From the NCBI GenBank assembly GCA_004352715.1, contig SCFE01000054.1:1087075-1151074 (forward strand): a stretch of DNA of 64,000 nucleotides, read 5' to 3'. Position 1 is the first letter of the stretch. Each line of letters starts with the position of its first letter. Both the position numbers and the translations under genes were made by a program. The DNA is from Hofstenia miamia (lineage: Eukaryota > Xenacoelomorpha > Acoela). Below are positions 24,801 to 35,790 of the stretch, in pieces. Below the pieces are notes generated by a model, which made no database searches, was not told the DNA's origin, and saw nothing but the letters and a program-made list of their open reading frames with translations.

Positions 24801-27800
24801 AAATAAGCTAGGCCACTATTTGAAGAACATTTCCAGTGTATGCATTGACTTGTGTTGGCCGTAGACATGATTTTTTTCCAGATTGTACTGATCCTATTAT
24901 GTTTTAAATTACTATTTAGAAATGTAAAAATTATTTCGCGTAAACCATGCATTTATATGCAGTACTCGGGTTAACGGATCTCGATTGGAAAGTTTCCTAA
25001 AACTCAGTTGATACTAATTTAGGGCATATTTTTCAGATTAAGGCTTATTCCCGGCGTAGTTTTAGCTAATACTCTGCTAAATTTAGAATTTTCAGATACC
25101 AACAAGAGACAATGACAATGCTACAAATCTATGCTTGTATAAAAAAATTTGTTCATAGTCTCCGTCCAGCTGGAAAATATGCTGGAAATAACCTTTTCCA
25201 ACACTACACTAACAATGACGAACTTAGGACATATTTGCAAGACGCAAGCAATATAAATGATGCTTTTGCGAGTGGTGCTAGCTGGTTCTCCAGGCAGCCT
25301 TAATTGCTACAATTATTTAAAAAAATTTAATTTGACAGTGTTAAATATGCAGCTCAATTTCAGGAACTTCTTTTCAAATACTCATACTTTAGAATTGACG
25401 AAGAAATGCGTTTTACCTCCTGAATGCCCCTGTGCATTAAGAAATACGACATCAAACATCCCAAGCGATATTATATTTGTACCTGCAGGATATACGTACT
25501 ACGAAACAGAGTGTAAAAAATGGTAAGAAACTCTCACACTTGTTTCTAAATATTTTATGTAACAAACTTAAGTTGTCTTTTAAAGCAATTTTATGAAGTC
25601 ATGCGTTCCTTAATTTCTTATACCAATGTCAGCTAATTTCAGGTGCTAAGGAATACTGTAATAATTGTTGTGGAGAATGTGTTGAATATACATGTATTTT
25701 GTCCTTCTTGGTATACAAAGGACTTCTTTTTTCAGGGAACTGGTTANGGTTATTTTTAGCTACTTCATATATGCATCACTCTGTTCGGGATGTATTTTAT
25801 AAAGCAACTTTCGATAAATGGATTATTAGACTGGAAATCAAATAGAAAATCTTTAAATGTTGTATGTATTTTTTGCTATTTTTTGCATTTTTACCATGCT
25901 GAGATTCATGAAGTGAATATTTTACTAAGATTTGTTCAATTTAAAAATTTCAAAATTATTGACAAAACACGATATTTAGAAAAGTTTCACATCTTTGAAC
26001 TATGTCATATATTATTAGAAGAGATTTTTAGCAAACTTCTGAGTTGTTTAGTGTGTGCGCAGAAGCCGGTCACATTGTCTGTGATAACTCAGATTGTCAA
26101 GAATGCGACAAAACGTTTGAAATTCAGTGTGGAGAGAATGGCAAATGTGTTTCACGTCTCTACGTTTGCGATGGAAAACAAGACTGTCCAAATGGCGAGG
26201 ACGAGCAGGATTGTGGTAAGTTAATGCTATTGACCATGTCCTAATGGTTAGCAATTCCACTACCTAATGTATTGCAGAACAATCATCTTAATACCATGAC
26301 ATTAAATATTCAATCTGCAATAGACTTTAACATAAATTGCTCTCTTAAGATAAACGTGATTTGTGCGGATTCAAATGCTTTAGTTTAGACGATTATGCTG
26401 AAAAAATAATGATTGAATTGTTTATATGTTTAAATTTAGGCCCGGAAGAGTGTGAAGACTATTCCTGTGATAACGGACAAACATGTTACAACGATTCATC
26501 TCTCTGTGATAAAGTTAGCGACTGCATTGACGGTAGTGATGAAATTGAATGTAACTACACGTGTGAAAATAATGAGTTCCAGTGCAATATCAGCAAGTTA
26601 TGCATTCCATTGCCTTTTGTAAGTAATCTCACTCTTCTGTCAAAACAGATTGAAAATTTAAATTTTACAAATTTAATCAACAAATAGGAAATGTAATTAT
26701 TGATGAGTTCTGGTTAAAATCAATCAAAAATTTAAACTTATGAGTTTCTTCATTTAAAAATTTTTATCATAAATTCAGTTGTTTTTATTCTGTACTTGGT
26801 TAATAGTGGTTTTGCTAAATTATCCTCAATGTATGTAGGTGACAAGTCTGGTGTTTGGCAAAAATATACATTGTTACATTTGTGAAGCCAATACTTTTAA
26901 TATCTTTATGCTAGAGACCTGCGCAAGGAAGGGTTAGCAATTCCAGCACAGGAAGAATGTCAGGCAGTGCTACAGAAGTAATATGAAGTCTAACAAATTC
27001 AATGTTAAATTGATTAAATGCTGTTAGTAAAGTTTGAGGTGGCACTTCTTTGTTTTTATGTTTGTAATGCATAATACTAAACTACTTTGTTATTGATGCA
27101 AACTAGTCAAATATTTATGATGTAGTACTATGGTTGGTCTAATTGTAAATCAACTAGAAGTTAACCGAAATTGGAAAAAGCAAAAAAACTAGGGTGCTGC
27201 AGAAATTATATATATATATAATTTTTTCGAATACTTTATCTAGGTTTGTGATGGTGAAACTGATTGCATAGAAGTAGGTGATAATAGTGATGAAACAAAC
27301 TGTACCTCATGTAAGGAAAACGAGTTTTTGTGTGGCGATAAGGCTGGAACTGGGTTTAAATTTGGAGGAGTGTGTATCTCCAATGATAAGGTAATGCATT
27401 TCTGCATACATTTTTTACTTATTTTATTTATTTCAACATACTTGTGCACGTGCCCGGTCAGTAGCCCGTATCCATAAAAATATGCCCGTCGGTTTCTCCG
27501 TGCCAGTATCATAAGCCCGTTATGCTCGTAGCTAAATGTTTCTTAGCTAAAAATAGCTTGACAGTCATGACACCTACCAACCAAACTTCGTATATTAAGT
27601 CACACTTAAGTCCCGTTGACAGAAGAAGTCTTCTACCAATTTATGACAATAATTGACACAGCAAATTTAAAATATTTTTAGTGTTCTGCTGATTAATAAT
27701 TTACTGAAAACGAATTTTTATCTATCATATTAGTACACTACACTTCTAGTATGAACTTAGAAAATAAATAAACTACATTAATTCCATTCAAACGATATGG

Positions 27801-30800
27801 GCGTCGTGCTTTCACAGCTTATGATTTTTTTAACATATATTAATTCAATATCAGAAAGTGACAGTGAAATGAAACTCTCTGATTTTGAATAATACAGTTA
27901 ATTTTATGTGGCTCATTGTATATTTTATGTGGTATGCTGTAATTTTTGTTGTAAATCTACATGAAGGGCAGAGATGAAATCGGATCCAACATTTTAGGAT
28001 CCGATCCGATCCGGATCCGAAACTTCGTGATCCGGATCCGAATTTTTAAAAGAATTTTAGTTTTCGATCCGAAACTGATCCGAGTATAAAGAAGTATTCT
28101 AACAATAAATAAACATGGACTTAAAATATATTTGTTTTTCTTCAAATACGAATAAAAAATTTTAAATTCTTTAATAATGTCTTGAGATTAAGAATGGACA
28201 CATACAATGTAAAGGGGAGGACAGGGTCGGACATGGATTGAGGTATTGGAAAAAGGGGACAACTTACGCAATAGTGCATGCTAATCAACTCAAATGTAAT
28301 GAATCCCAAGTAACTTAAAAAGAATGTGTTGAAAGGGCAATGCTAAATTTTAAAATATTACAATAGTATCAAATGCTCTTCTAGTACTACAGTCTAATAC
28401 AGTCAATTTCGGTAAAGCAAATAAAAAATTTCAATAAATGTTTTTGTCAACGATCATAAGATGGGCCTAAAATTTTCCGCCAATATCCCTCTATGTTTGA
28501 AATAGATTGCTTATTTTGTCTGTAATTGTCCACCCGGATTGGTGTAACTTTGAATATGAGTGGAAATTGATCATTCGTTCTGCTAAAACTCCAACAAATT
28601 CACTTTCACATTTGTAAGATTTATAGTAATCTAATTCCTAAAATTTTCATCAACTATAATTATAATGTATTTATAGAGTTCAAATAGTTGAGCTTCTTAT
28701 GGTATTACCGCCCTCTTACTCTTAATTATATTATGTCCAAGTCAAAAGATCCCAATTTTGCAAAGCTACTATGAATTGGGAATTGCTGTTGTTTCAAACC
28801 ACATAAAGCTTACTTCAAAATTGAAGCTAAGATGAAAAAAAGAATAACACAAAAAACGGCACATTAAAGAACAAACCCAAAATATATATATTGCAAGATT
28901 ATAAAAATAATTTTAGGAAAGTGTATTAAATCAGTGATAGAAAAATTAATTTTTCAAACAAAATTTCAGATTTAAATATAAATTTTGAATTTTGCTGAAA
29001 TTGGATGGTATTAAATTGGACTAAAAATGTTAAATTATGTAACTGCAACATTAAATATATTAATACCCTATTAATAGTATGCCGACGGTATGGTTCCAAA
29101 AACATTTTTGTATTAGTGATTATAATAATGACAAACCTTTTGAGTACTAAGTTGATCCTGGCCTTGCAAATGGCTTAGAGTGCATATTTAAATGAGATTT
29201 TTTGAGCATCCCAAATTATATTAGTATTTTTACATTTTGGCAGTGTTTGCAAAAGCTAAAGTATTCCACTTGGTTCTCTGTGTTCTGTGCTTTTTCTTTG
29301 ACATACATATTAGAGAGAATGCTTTTCAGAATTCTGCTCTTCCATTTGCAAGTTTGTGATGGGGGCTAACGTGAATCGCATTTTCAGATTTGAAGTATTC
29401 GTCACCAATTTTATAAGTTGTTGGAAGGAATAACGCGGAACCTGTTGTAGTAACAATGAAATTCAATTACAAAATTTCACTTAGATTGAGATTATTAAAT
29501 TTGGATTCAATGTAAAAAATGTGTGTAGTTCATAAAATGTACAAATACATAAACTTTAAAAATTTTCGTCCCGAAACACATCGGAAGTTTTTTAAAATGA
29601 AGATCCGATCCGATTTCGTCTCGGATGAAGGGTTTTCACAAAATACATATGCGTAAATAGATATATAAAATTGATAGATGCAAAATATGTATCTATCAAT
29701 TGACCTAATCTACTTCAAACAAAACTTTAAGAATATCTTCGAAAAACAAAGTTCAGAGCCCGTATGCCTGGCCCGTGCAACTTTGTCCGTACCCGGTACG
29801 GGCCCTACCCTAGTAGATAGGTTTTATATTAATAAAATACTTCTAGTTGTGAATTTTTGGATGAAATAGATAAGATGTTTAATGCATTGTATTGAAATGG
29901 TAAGCAGTTTTTCTACTTGAAATTCAATTTGTTTATCTGTTTAGGTTTGCGATGGCCACGACGATTGTGGGGACGGATCCGACGAACCTCCCTTTTTCTT
30001 TGAAGGATGGACAGAGAAATATTGCAAATCGTCTTCAACCTCATCTTGTAAGTTTTGTTTTGCGTAACACCAATTTTTCAGTTAATTTATGGTTTAAGTG
30101 AATTATCATTATGAAAAATCTATATTTAAGCAATATTCCTTGTGAAATTTTATACATAATTCATCAACAATCATTTAGTGGCTTCGTCCACATCAAATTG
30201 GTTCAAAGCAAAGACAAAGCCAACTATTACTACCGAAAGTATACCTGAGTTGACCTTGCCGACTTCGACAGGTTTGTATTGTTAGCTTAAGTTATATTAC
30301 AAATATAAATTCGATTGTAGCTAGGGTTTTTTATTGTGTAGAAACACTGGGTTGAATCTAGAGAGAACTGTGCCAGAGGACTTTGTCAAAGCTGAAGGTC
30401 GCTGAGGTGAACATTGACTAGAGCAACAGTGATTCTAACAAAGTAACAAGAGAACACTATTGAATTGAACTTTTTTCTCTATTTACAGATGCTTTGGTGT
30501 GTCTTATATACAATGCGTATTAACATAATGTACAAACATACAAACAACTAGTCACTAGTAAATATGAAAAGCGCGGGAGCTGGCCGATACTAGAAAACAG
30601 TACCTGCCGATGCTACAATAGCATTGCTGTTTTATTAGATGTCTGTTTATAAAAGTTTAGATTTCATCGGTAGATGGCGTAAAAATTTAAACTATTTTAT
30701 AGTAGTTTTCAATATTTTTCTTAAAAATAACCATCTTTCAATTAAAAATTGGTTTGAAAACCCAAATTACTAAAAAAACATTGCATTTTTTGCACAACAT

Positions 30801-32204
30801 ATTTCCTCCATTAGAGTATTTGATAATGCGCGCTCGACGTAGGCCTTTTGAAAACGCTGCTCATGCTAAGTACAAATTCGCTTAAAAACCCTTTGAAAAT
30901 TCAGGTATTTTAATATTATATTACATGAATTTATCATAGAAGTCTCGCTTTATTTCCTAAATTCGTGAAGCTTAGTTATAATACCTTTGCGAATGTGGAC
31001 TAACCATTAATTTTTATTAAACAATCAAAATTGGTTCTTAAGAATTGAAGACTCGTCCTATTACATTATATTTGCGTATATGAGTGGCATAAACTTTTGT
31101 TTCATTTTACTACTAAATATATTCCTATTATACTAATAGTTTCACAAATTGCCATATGCATTTTCATAGAAAATTAGGTGCTAGATTTATATATTTTGTG
31201 TTGTTATCATTTTTACTAAATATATTTTTGTAAACATAATTTCTTGTATACATTTTGAATATTGAATTATTTAAAATTTTATTGTCAATTCTTTGTTATT
31301 TTTTGGAATCAGTTTGTTTGTCAAGTGGAAACCACTATGTACGCAAAAAGTTAATTTTGTTTTCATCAATTATTGAAGTCTCAAATTAATTTGATTTACA
31401 CTTTTTACTTACATTTCAGGTATTAATGTTCATTATGTAATTTTAATAGCTATATTTTACACGAATCATTTATTTCTGCGGAAAATGGTCAGACAGAGGT
31501 AAATATTTTAACCCTATCTTACTTGGGGAGAGGGAGGCGATTTGACCCCCTTCCATATTCTTAGATATAATTCAGAGACCGTTTTTTTAAATAAGCATTC
31601 CTTATATAATTTTTTTCTTTAACTTGGTTCAATGCAAAATTATAATTAAATCTTTTCTATGTTTTATTTACATTATAGACCTTTCTCTTGATCCCTATTT
31701 AGTATATTTCTAAGGTTTGTGTTTCACAATCTTTATAATCCAACACCAACATGTAAATATAGGCACTATAAAAAATTGAAAGGAAGGCTATTATATGAGC
31801 CTTCTTAATATATTGTGAGGGGATGTTCCACAAGAAGAGGAAAATAAATATTGTAAAATAGTATTTCTTTCCTCATTAGAAGTTGCTAACTATATATTCA
31901 TTATTACCTTTGCCGCTTTATCAAATTCCCTGAGTCATGGCAACATCTGTAATGTTTGTGCATGTACGCATCGTATTATTGGAATTATTTTCACTGACAT
32001 TTATGTATATACTTGAGTGTATATTTCTCTTGAAACCATGTTTTGTGCTTTGAGTTTGAATTAGTGCACATTGTGGAAATGTGGTGAGTAAGATTGAGAT
32101 TTAATGGTAAGTTAAACCTAATTTATAGAAAGCGTCCAACTCCGAAATCTCGTACATGCCAAACAAACAATTCTGCAGATATTATGGCATTTGTGAAGAA
32201 TTAA
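21365..32204 (+). CDS. VWD-C8-TIL-LDLa protein with C-terminal membrane anchor, copy 1 (5' partial)
   Basis: Probable cell-surface adhesion or binding protein; the ligand is unknown. Exons: 21365-21614, 21698-21897, 22618-22861, 23950-24159, 25393-25522, 26052-26215, 26440-26618, 27244-27390, 29945-30047, 30179-30271, 31420-31498 and 32129-32204. All have AG/GT borders and matching phases, and they total 1875 bases (624 residues plus stop). Domain order: VWD (~5-135), C8 (~155-231), TIL (~250-310), TILa-like (~315-365), four LDLa repeats (~362-540), a Ser/Thr-rich linker (~540-575), a candidate transmembrane segment (~576-594) and a basic tail. VWD-C8-TIL modules are typical of secreted mucin-like proteins; zonadhesin is a known membrane-anchored case. 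The 5' end, with any signal peptide, is lost in the gap. Confidence 0.85.
22618..22861 (+). CDS. C8 domain exon
   Basis: Eighty-one codons with cysteines spaced as in C8: CHKLL, YYQDCMFDSQSCD, DCECLCTAVQRYADECC and VCVDWRNEHYC. It follows VWD and precedes TIL, the canonical module order. Confidence 0.85.
22952..23101 (+). repeat. Two-copy tandem repeat of about 75 bp in an intron
   Basis: Unit 1 is 22952-23027 and unit 2 is 23028-23101. Both start CTATAGTACGAATTCCCTGT and differ by a 2-bp deletion and one substitution, so the duplication is recent and local. It recurs at 45555-45704. Confidence 0.9.
23950..26110 (+). CDS. TIL and TILa-like region (exons 4, 5 and start of 6)
   Basis: Exon 4 has ITCPVYRICGPACPLTCQN and GCFCKPGYVFD; exon 5 continues ELTKKCVLPPECPC, the classic end of a TIL module. 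The acceptor at 25392 rather than the AG at 25363 is chosen because only it keeps phase 1. Exon 5 joined to exon 6 gives ETECKKCVCAEAGHIVCDN, a TILa-type pattern. An open 51-base segment between them (25643-25693) is left out. Confidence 0.8.
25643..25693 (+). other. Cys-rich open segment with AG/GT borders, not in the chosen transcript
   Basis: Fifty-one bases flanked by TTTCAG and GTATTT read AKEYCNNCCGECVEYT in one frame. Its neighbours require the other phase, in which it has several stops, while exons 5 and 6 join perfectly without it. It may be a decayed exon, a poison exon or chance. Confidence 0.3.
25747..25747. other. Single-N contig join
   Basis: The five bases before the N (GGTTA) are repeated after it. 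In copy 2 the same underlying sequence is joined 12 bases earlier with its own repeated TTTCA. Both are unmerged short overlaps. Confidence 0.85.
26052..30047 (+). CDS. Four LDL-receptor class A repeats (exons 6-9)
   Basis: Calcium-binding signatures are visible: CDGKQDCPNGEDEQDC (exon 6), CDKVSDCIDGSDEIEC (exon 7), VCDGETDCIEVGDNSDETNC (exon 7/8) and VCDGHDDCGDGSDE (exon 8/9). Each of the last two is split by a phase-0 intron directly before VCDG. The intron between exons 8 and 9 is 2.55 kb and contains an hAT element. Confidence 0.9.
27969..29624. mobile_element. Non-autonomous hAT transposon in intron, copy 1
   Basis: The 1656-bp element has termini CAGAGATGAAATCGGATC and, inverted, CCGAGACGAAATCGGATC, and a perfect 8-bp target duplication ATGAAGGG at 27961-27968 and 29625-29632. 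Eight-base duplications and CAGAG-type ends are typical of hAT. Subterminal GATCCG/GGATCC repeats cluster at 27980-28085. No transposase was recognised inside. Confidence 0.88.
30337..30617 (+). mobile_element. Solo-LTR-like repeat in intron, copy 1
   Basis: Begins TGTAGAAACACTGGGTTGAA and ends GATGCTACA, that is TG...CA. It shares most of its length with 57479-57764 and, inverted, with 63684-63869. It contains a TATA-like CTTATATAC. No internal retroelement genes flank it and no clear target duplication was seen. Confidence 0.65.
30618..31419 (+). other. Intron sequence before the transmembrane exon
   Basis: AT-rich intron with no further exon or repeat recognised. It ends with the acceptor ACATTTCAG at 31411-31419. 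Confidence 0.5.
31420..32204 (+). CDS. Candidate transmembrane and cytoplasmic tail exons
   Basis: Exon 31420-31498 encodes VHYVILIAIFYTNHLFL followed by RKMVRQR, a hydrophobic run with a basic stop-transfer flank. Exon 32129-32204 adds KRPTPKSRTCQTNNSADI and a stop. The hydrophobic run is short (about 17-19) and has polar His and Asn residues, so membrane anchoring is likely but not certain. Confidence 0.65.
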
Positions 32205-32249
32205 TTTATTGAATTAAAACCATTCTTGTATTTGAGAGGAAGTGTGTTT

Positions 32250-32255
32250 AATAAA
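32250..32255 (+). terminator. Poly(A) signal AATAAA, copy 1
   Basis: Canonical AATAAA 46 bases after the stop codon of the VWD/LDLa gene, supporting the chosen last exon. Confidence 0.6.
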
Positions 32256-32623
32256 TTAATACTACTCTGATTTCTCTCTCCATGTATGTATACAGGGAGC
32301 TAAGTACACATTTATTCGATTATATCAACAATTAGCACTGTGAAGTATAAAACATGAACATGTGCTAGCCAATCAGATTGCGCTAGTTTTCAAAACATGG
32401 CGACTTGTGTTCTGGGGATGCACAATCTCAGACCAGCTGTCAAATCTTGTAGCATAAAACAGCGATTAATTATTAAATCTCTTTAATCGAAGAATATCAT
32501 GGATTATCACGTATCCTCTCCGCTTCTTTCACACTGATGTTCAATGCTGGAATATATTCAGTGGCACACACTTCAGGTTTGGATGTTTGTAAATTTATAT
32601 TTCCTATTTACATATATTTATAC

Positions 32624-32651
32624 AATATTATATATATATATAAATATATAT

Positions 32652-32703
<52 letters not shown>
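32624..32703. repeat. TA microsatellite at the end of the duplicated block
   Basis: About 80 bases of mostly TA dinucleotides. Copy 2 has one TA unit fewer. After it the two copies diverge completely. Confidence 0.9.
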
Positions 32704-32705
<2 letters not shown>

Positions 32706-32835
32706 CAATAATTTTTGATATTTCGATTCCTAAGTACTTTACCGCTATAGCTTAATGATTTATCGTTTTACTGTTTTTTTTAATTTTAACAATATCGAAG
32801 AGTTGACTATGAAAAAATTATTGCTTGGTTTACAT

Positions 32836-33080
32836 CAGGGGCGTTCCCAGAATTTTCTGACGGGGGGACATCATTGTTATTCCCTAATGCGAGGCAAAGC
32901 CCCTCGAAAATTTTTGAAAATATTGAGAAAATACACCCTAAAAAATTCATCTCATGATCCTAGATCTTAAATTTTTCAATTTTTTACGAAAAATTTTTTG
33001 ATTTATCGAGTCAAAATTAAATTTGGAAACCTGATGGGGGGGGGAGAAATTCCACCATGTCCCCCCTTGGTACGCCACTG
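32836..33080. mobile_element. hAT-type MITE, 245 bp
   Basis: Ends are CAGGGGCGTTCCCAGAATTT and, inverted, CAGTGGCGTACCAAGGGGGG. The flanks GTTTACAT (32828-32835) and GTTCACAT (33081-33088) match at 7 of 8 bases, as expected for an aged hAT target duplication. It has no coding capacity. Confidence 0.78.
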
Positions 33081-33088
33081 GTTCACAT

Positions 33089-35309
33089 CAAAATATAGTA
33101 ATTTTCTAATGCAATGTTACAAAAATAAATATAACAAAATCAAAATCCAAATGACCAAAACTTAAATTGAAGTATTTCGCCTATTAAAATGAGCCATCAA
33201 AATTCTCTATAACACAGATAATTACAAATCTAACTGCACAAAATAATTTGACTTATTCTACTAGAATTTTTTTACAGCAAATCCTTTGTTCCAACGATTT
33301 ACAAAAAGTTTTCGGTCGCTCTTGGTAGCTACAAAATGCTAGTTGCTAGTTCGATAAATATAAAAATTTTGTTAAATGCAAAGTTCTGGTGATATGTACA
33401 AAACGGTTAAATCGGTTTGGTTTCCTGAATGGAATCCAAACTCTCCTTTTGTCGACAAATGTTTTGCCGTTTCTGATTTAGCCAAAAAACTTATGAAATT
33501 GGCCACTGCTGCGTGGCTAATGCTGAATCAAAGGGAATTTGAAATACCTGTACAATGTCAACCACAATTTATGCCGTCAAAAGTGGGTTAAAGTGCTTAA
33601 TATCTAATTTGTAAGAGATACAGTCGGATCCGTCTATTTCGCATTCTTTAGGATAACCAATCTTGTTAAAATTATCGGAATATAGACTTATATGTTTTTA
33701 AATTTGTGAATAAAGCGGAAAAGACGTATATATTTAGGGCCATATGTGCTACTATAAAGCTTAATAGGAAAATTTTTTAAGTAGCGTTCAGACCTACAAA
33801 TTTGTTCCCAACTTTTATTTCAATTTAAATTTTTTTCGAAACCAATATAAAACCAAAACCAAAAAATGATCTGCAAAATAAGAGAACGCCGATAGCAAAA
33901 TTGTATATGAAATCAAAATTCATTGAGAAAGTAAAATAATTCATTAGGATCGTTTGACAAGCATTTAATTTAAATCTTTTGTTTTTTATAATTTCTGAAC
34001 AACGAATACTGCAGAAACTGAGTGTTCGGGGTTACCTTTTACATTCACCCTTAATTTTCTTCCATAAATCGTTGCAGTTTCTGGGTTTCTCTTTTATTGC
34101 CAAAGATTTTCTATTAGGATGTATATATATATATATATATTAGACCTACTCAGATTTAGGTGATCCTCTCCAATTTTTGCAGCACTCCTTCTCATTTGGT
34201 TCTAATATAAATAAATACCAACTTTAAAAAGTTGAACCTATTGCGTCTTTGTTTTTGAAAATTGGGGTAGATTTTTCTACGTGTTTCAATAGTTTGTATC
34301 AAGGTAGACGCTGTTCACAGTCATTAGTTGCAACCATTGCACATTCTGAGCTAAGCTTAATAGTCCAAACAGTCGAAATAATTCTCTTATAAACATGTAA
34401 ATATATATATATAAGAAACCTTACTTCAGTTCTATAGAAGTGAATTGCAAAATGGCAAGCAGTTTTTCGATTTCTGATAAAATTGACAGATGCGTTTGGA
34501 CGATTGAAATTGAAATCAATCATGCTCGACAAGCTTCCCGCGCTTTACAACATACAGCTTGACAACTGACGTAAATGCTTGTGTCTATCCATTTCTTGAA
34601 GGAAACATATTTGAGTGTAAATACCTTACTGGAGAGCAAGAACATACTATGGCTTTCGAATTCCTCAATTAATTATCCACTAAAAATATAAAGGAACTTT
34701 TAATTTATTTCCAGAGTGAAAATGAAATTTAAACTTTGTCTTACACGTTTTGAATTGTTTTTGACCCAAAACTCGAATTGGCCATTATTCATCAATCACT
34801 ACTGGAAGCAGAGCTCAAAGCGTGTGGACCAGTGTTGAATAGGTCCTGTGAGACCTGGGCTTGAAAAGTGAAGACCGGACCAGGTACCGCTTGGTCATAA
34901 GAAATACTCTTTTGAAAACATGAAATTTTTACAAGGACACACTAAGGGACTTTGAATTATAATCTATTGTGAATTTTTTTTGTTATAATACAGTACTAGA
35001 AATATGTATTCGACCAGCTTTCTATTTTCAATAAATTATGAACATTGATTGGATAGAGTGTGCGTGAGATTATAACTAAGTGTTATTTTGATTGAGAAAG
35101 GAAAATCTGCATGTCTAATACCCTAAAATATGTAGAATAACAATTGACTATAAACTTTTAATCAAAAATAGAAAACTTGTATTGGAAAATGTATTCGGCC
35201 ATCTGAAAAAAAATATTAAATGAGCAAATCCAAAAAATTAAATTCAAAAATAGGATAAATAAATTAATAATTAACGCAATATAAGAACTTAGCAACAAAA
35301 TTCTCTCTT
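33089..35309. other. Non-coding AT-rich DNA
   Basis: No gene recognised. Short open frames at 33376-33591 and 34299-34532 match no family I know. A TA microsatellite lies at 34118-34140. Confidence 0.5.
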
Positions 35310-35790
35310 TTAATATTTTGTAGGGAGTCCTTTTGAGCGAATAACAGCTTCAAGGCGATCAAGGATTGAAGCAAAAAGTCTTTCAATAAGCCTGTTGGGA
35401 ATTGCATAAAATTATTTCTTTATTGCAATCCACAGCTTTTCTTCAGTGTGAAGAGTATGCTGTACAATCCGATATATGACCTCTTACCACAAATTTTCGA
35501 TAATGTTAAGGTCTGGAGATTGACCAGGCCAGTCAGCAAGGATAGCAACCCCATTATTGTGGAAGAAGTTTTTCATTTCTTTTGAGGTATGACATGGAGC
35601 ACAATCCTGTTGATATATTGAATCACTTGTAAGTAGTTGCAAGAGTTCCTTCTCTAGAATCCGAGCATATTGAGAGCTTCGGAGAGTACCAGTGATGTGC
35701 ACATTCTTGCAAGTGCCACACTTCCATATTGCACCATGACAGACTTCCCACCATATTACATGGTCCCCGAGTAAGTTGCGGCGAGAATTT
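35310..35790 (-). pseudogene. Tc1-type transposase remnant
   Basis: Reads, on the minus strand, GGKSVMVQYGS, then after a frameshift TGTLRSSQYARILEKELLQL, QQDCAPCHTSKEMKNFF and WPGQSPDLNIIENLW, ending with a KGLPTKY stop like the KGYPTKY of the complete element. At least two in-frame stops follow ENLW. The D-to-E spacing is again 35 residues, so it probably belongs to the same clade. The N-terminal half is missing. Confidence 0.85.

Larger units (their letters stand above)
21206..32706 (+). repeat. 11.5-kb near-identical duplicated block, copy 1
   Basis: Identical to 43809-55307 at a constant offset of 22603, apart from one base (23643 G versus 46246 T), different placement of a single N, and one TA unit in the terminal microsatellite. 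Both copies start at the first base after a 1000-N gap. This looks like one contig used twice. Confidence 0.92.

Noticed and set aside
25364-25392. Earlier acceptor for exon 5 (AG at 25362-25363)
   Set aside because: It gives the wrong phase for exon 4; the acceptor at 25391-25392 restores a perfect TIL module.
27240-27512. Minus-strand 90-residue frame (also 49843-50115)
   Set aside because: Antisense to the LDLa exon at 27244-27390; no independent support.
33376-33591. 71-codon plus-strand frame
   Set aside because: No recognisable motif, surrounded by AT-rich non-coding DNA.
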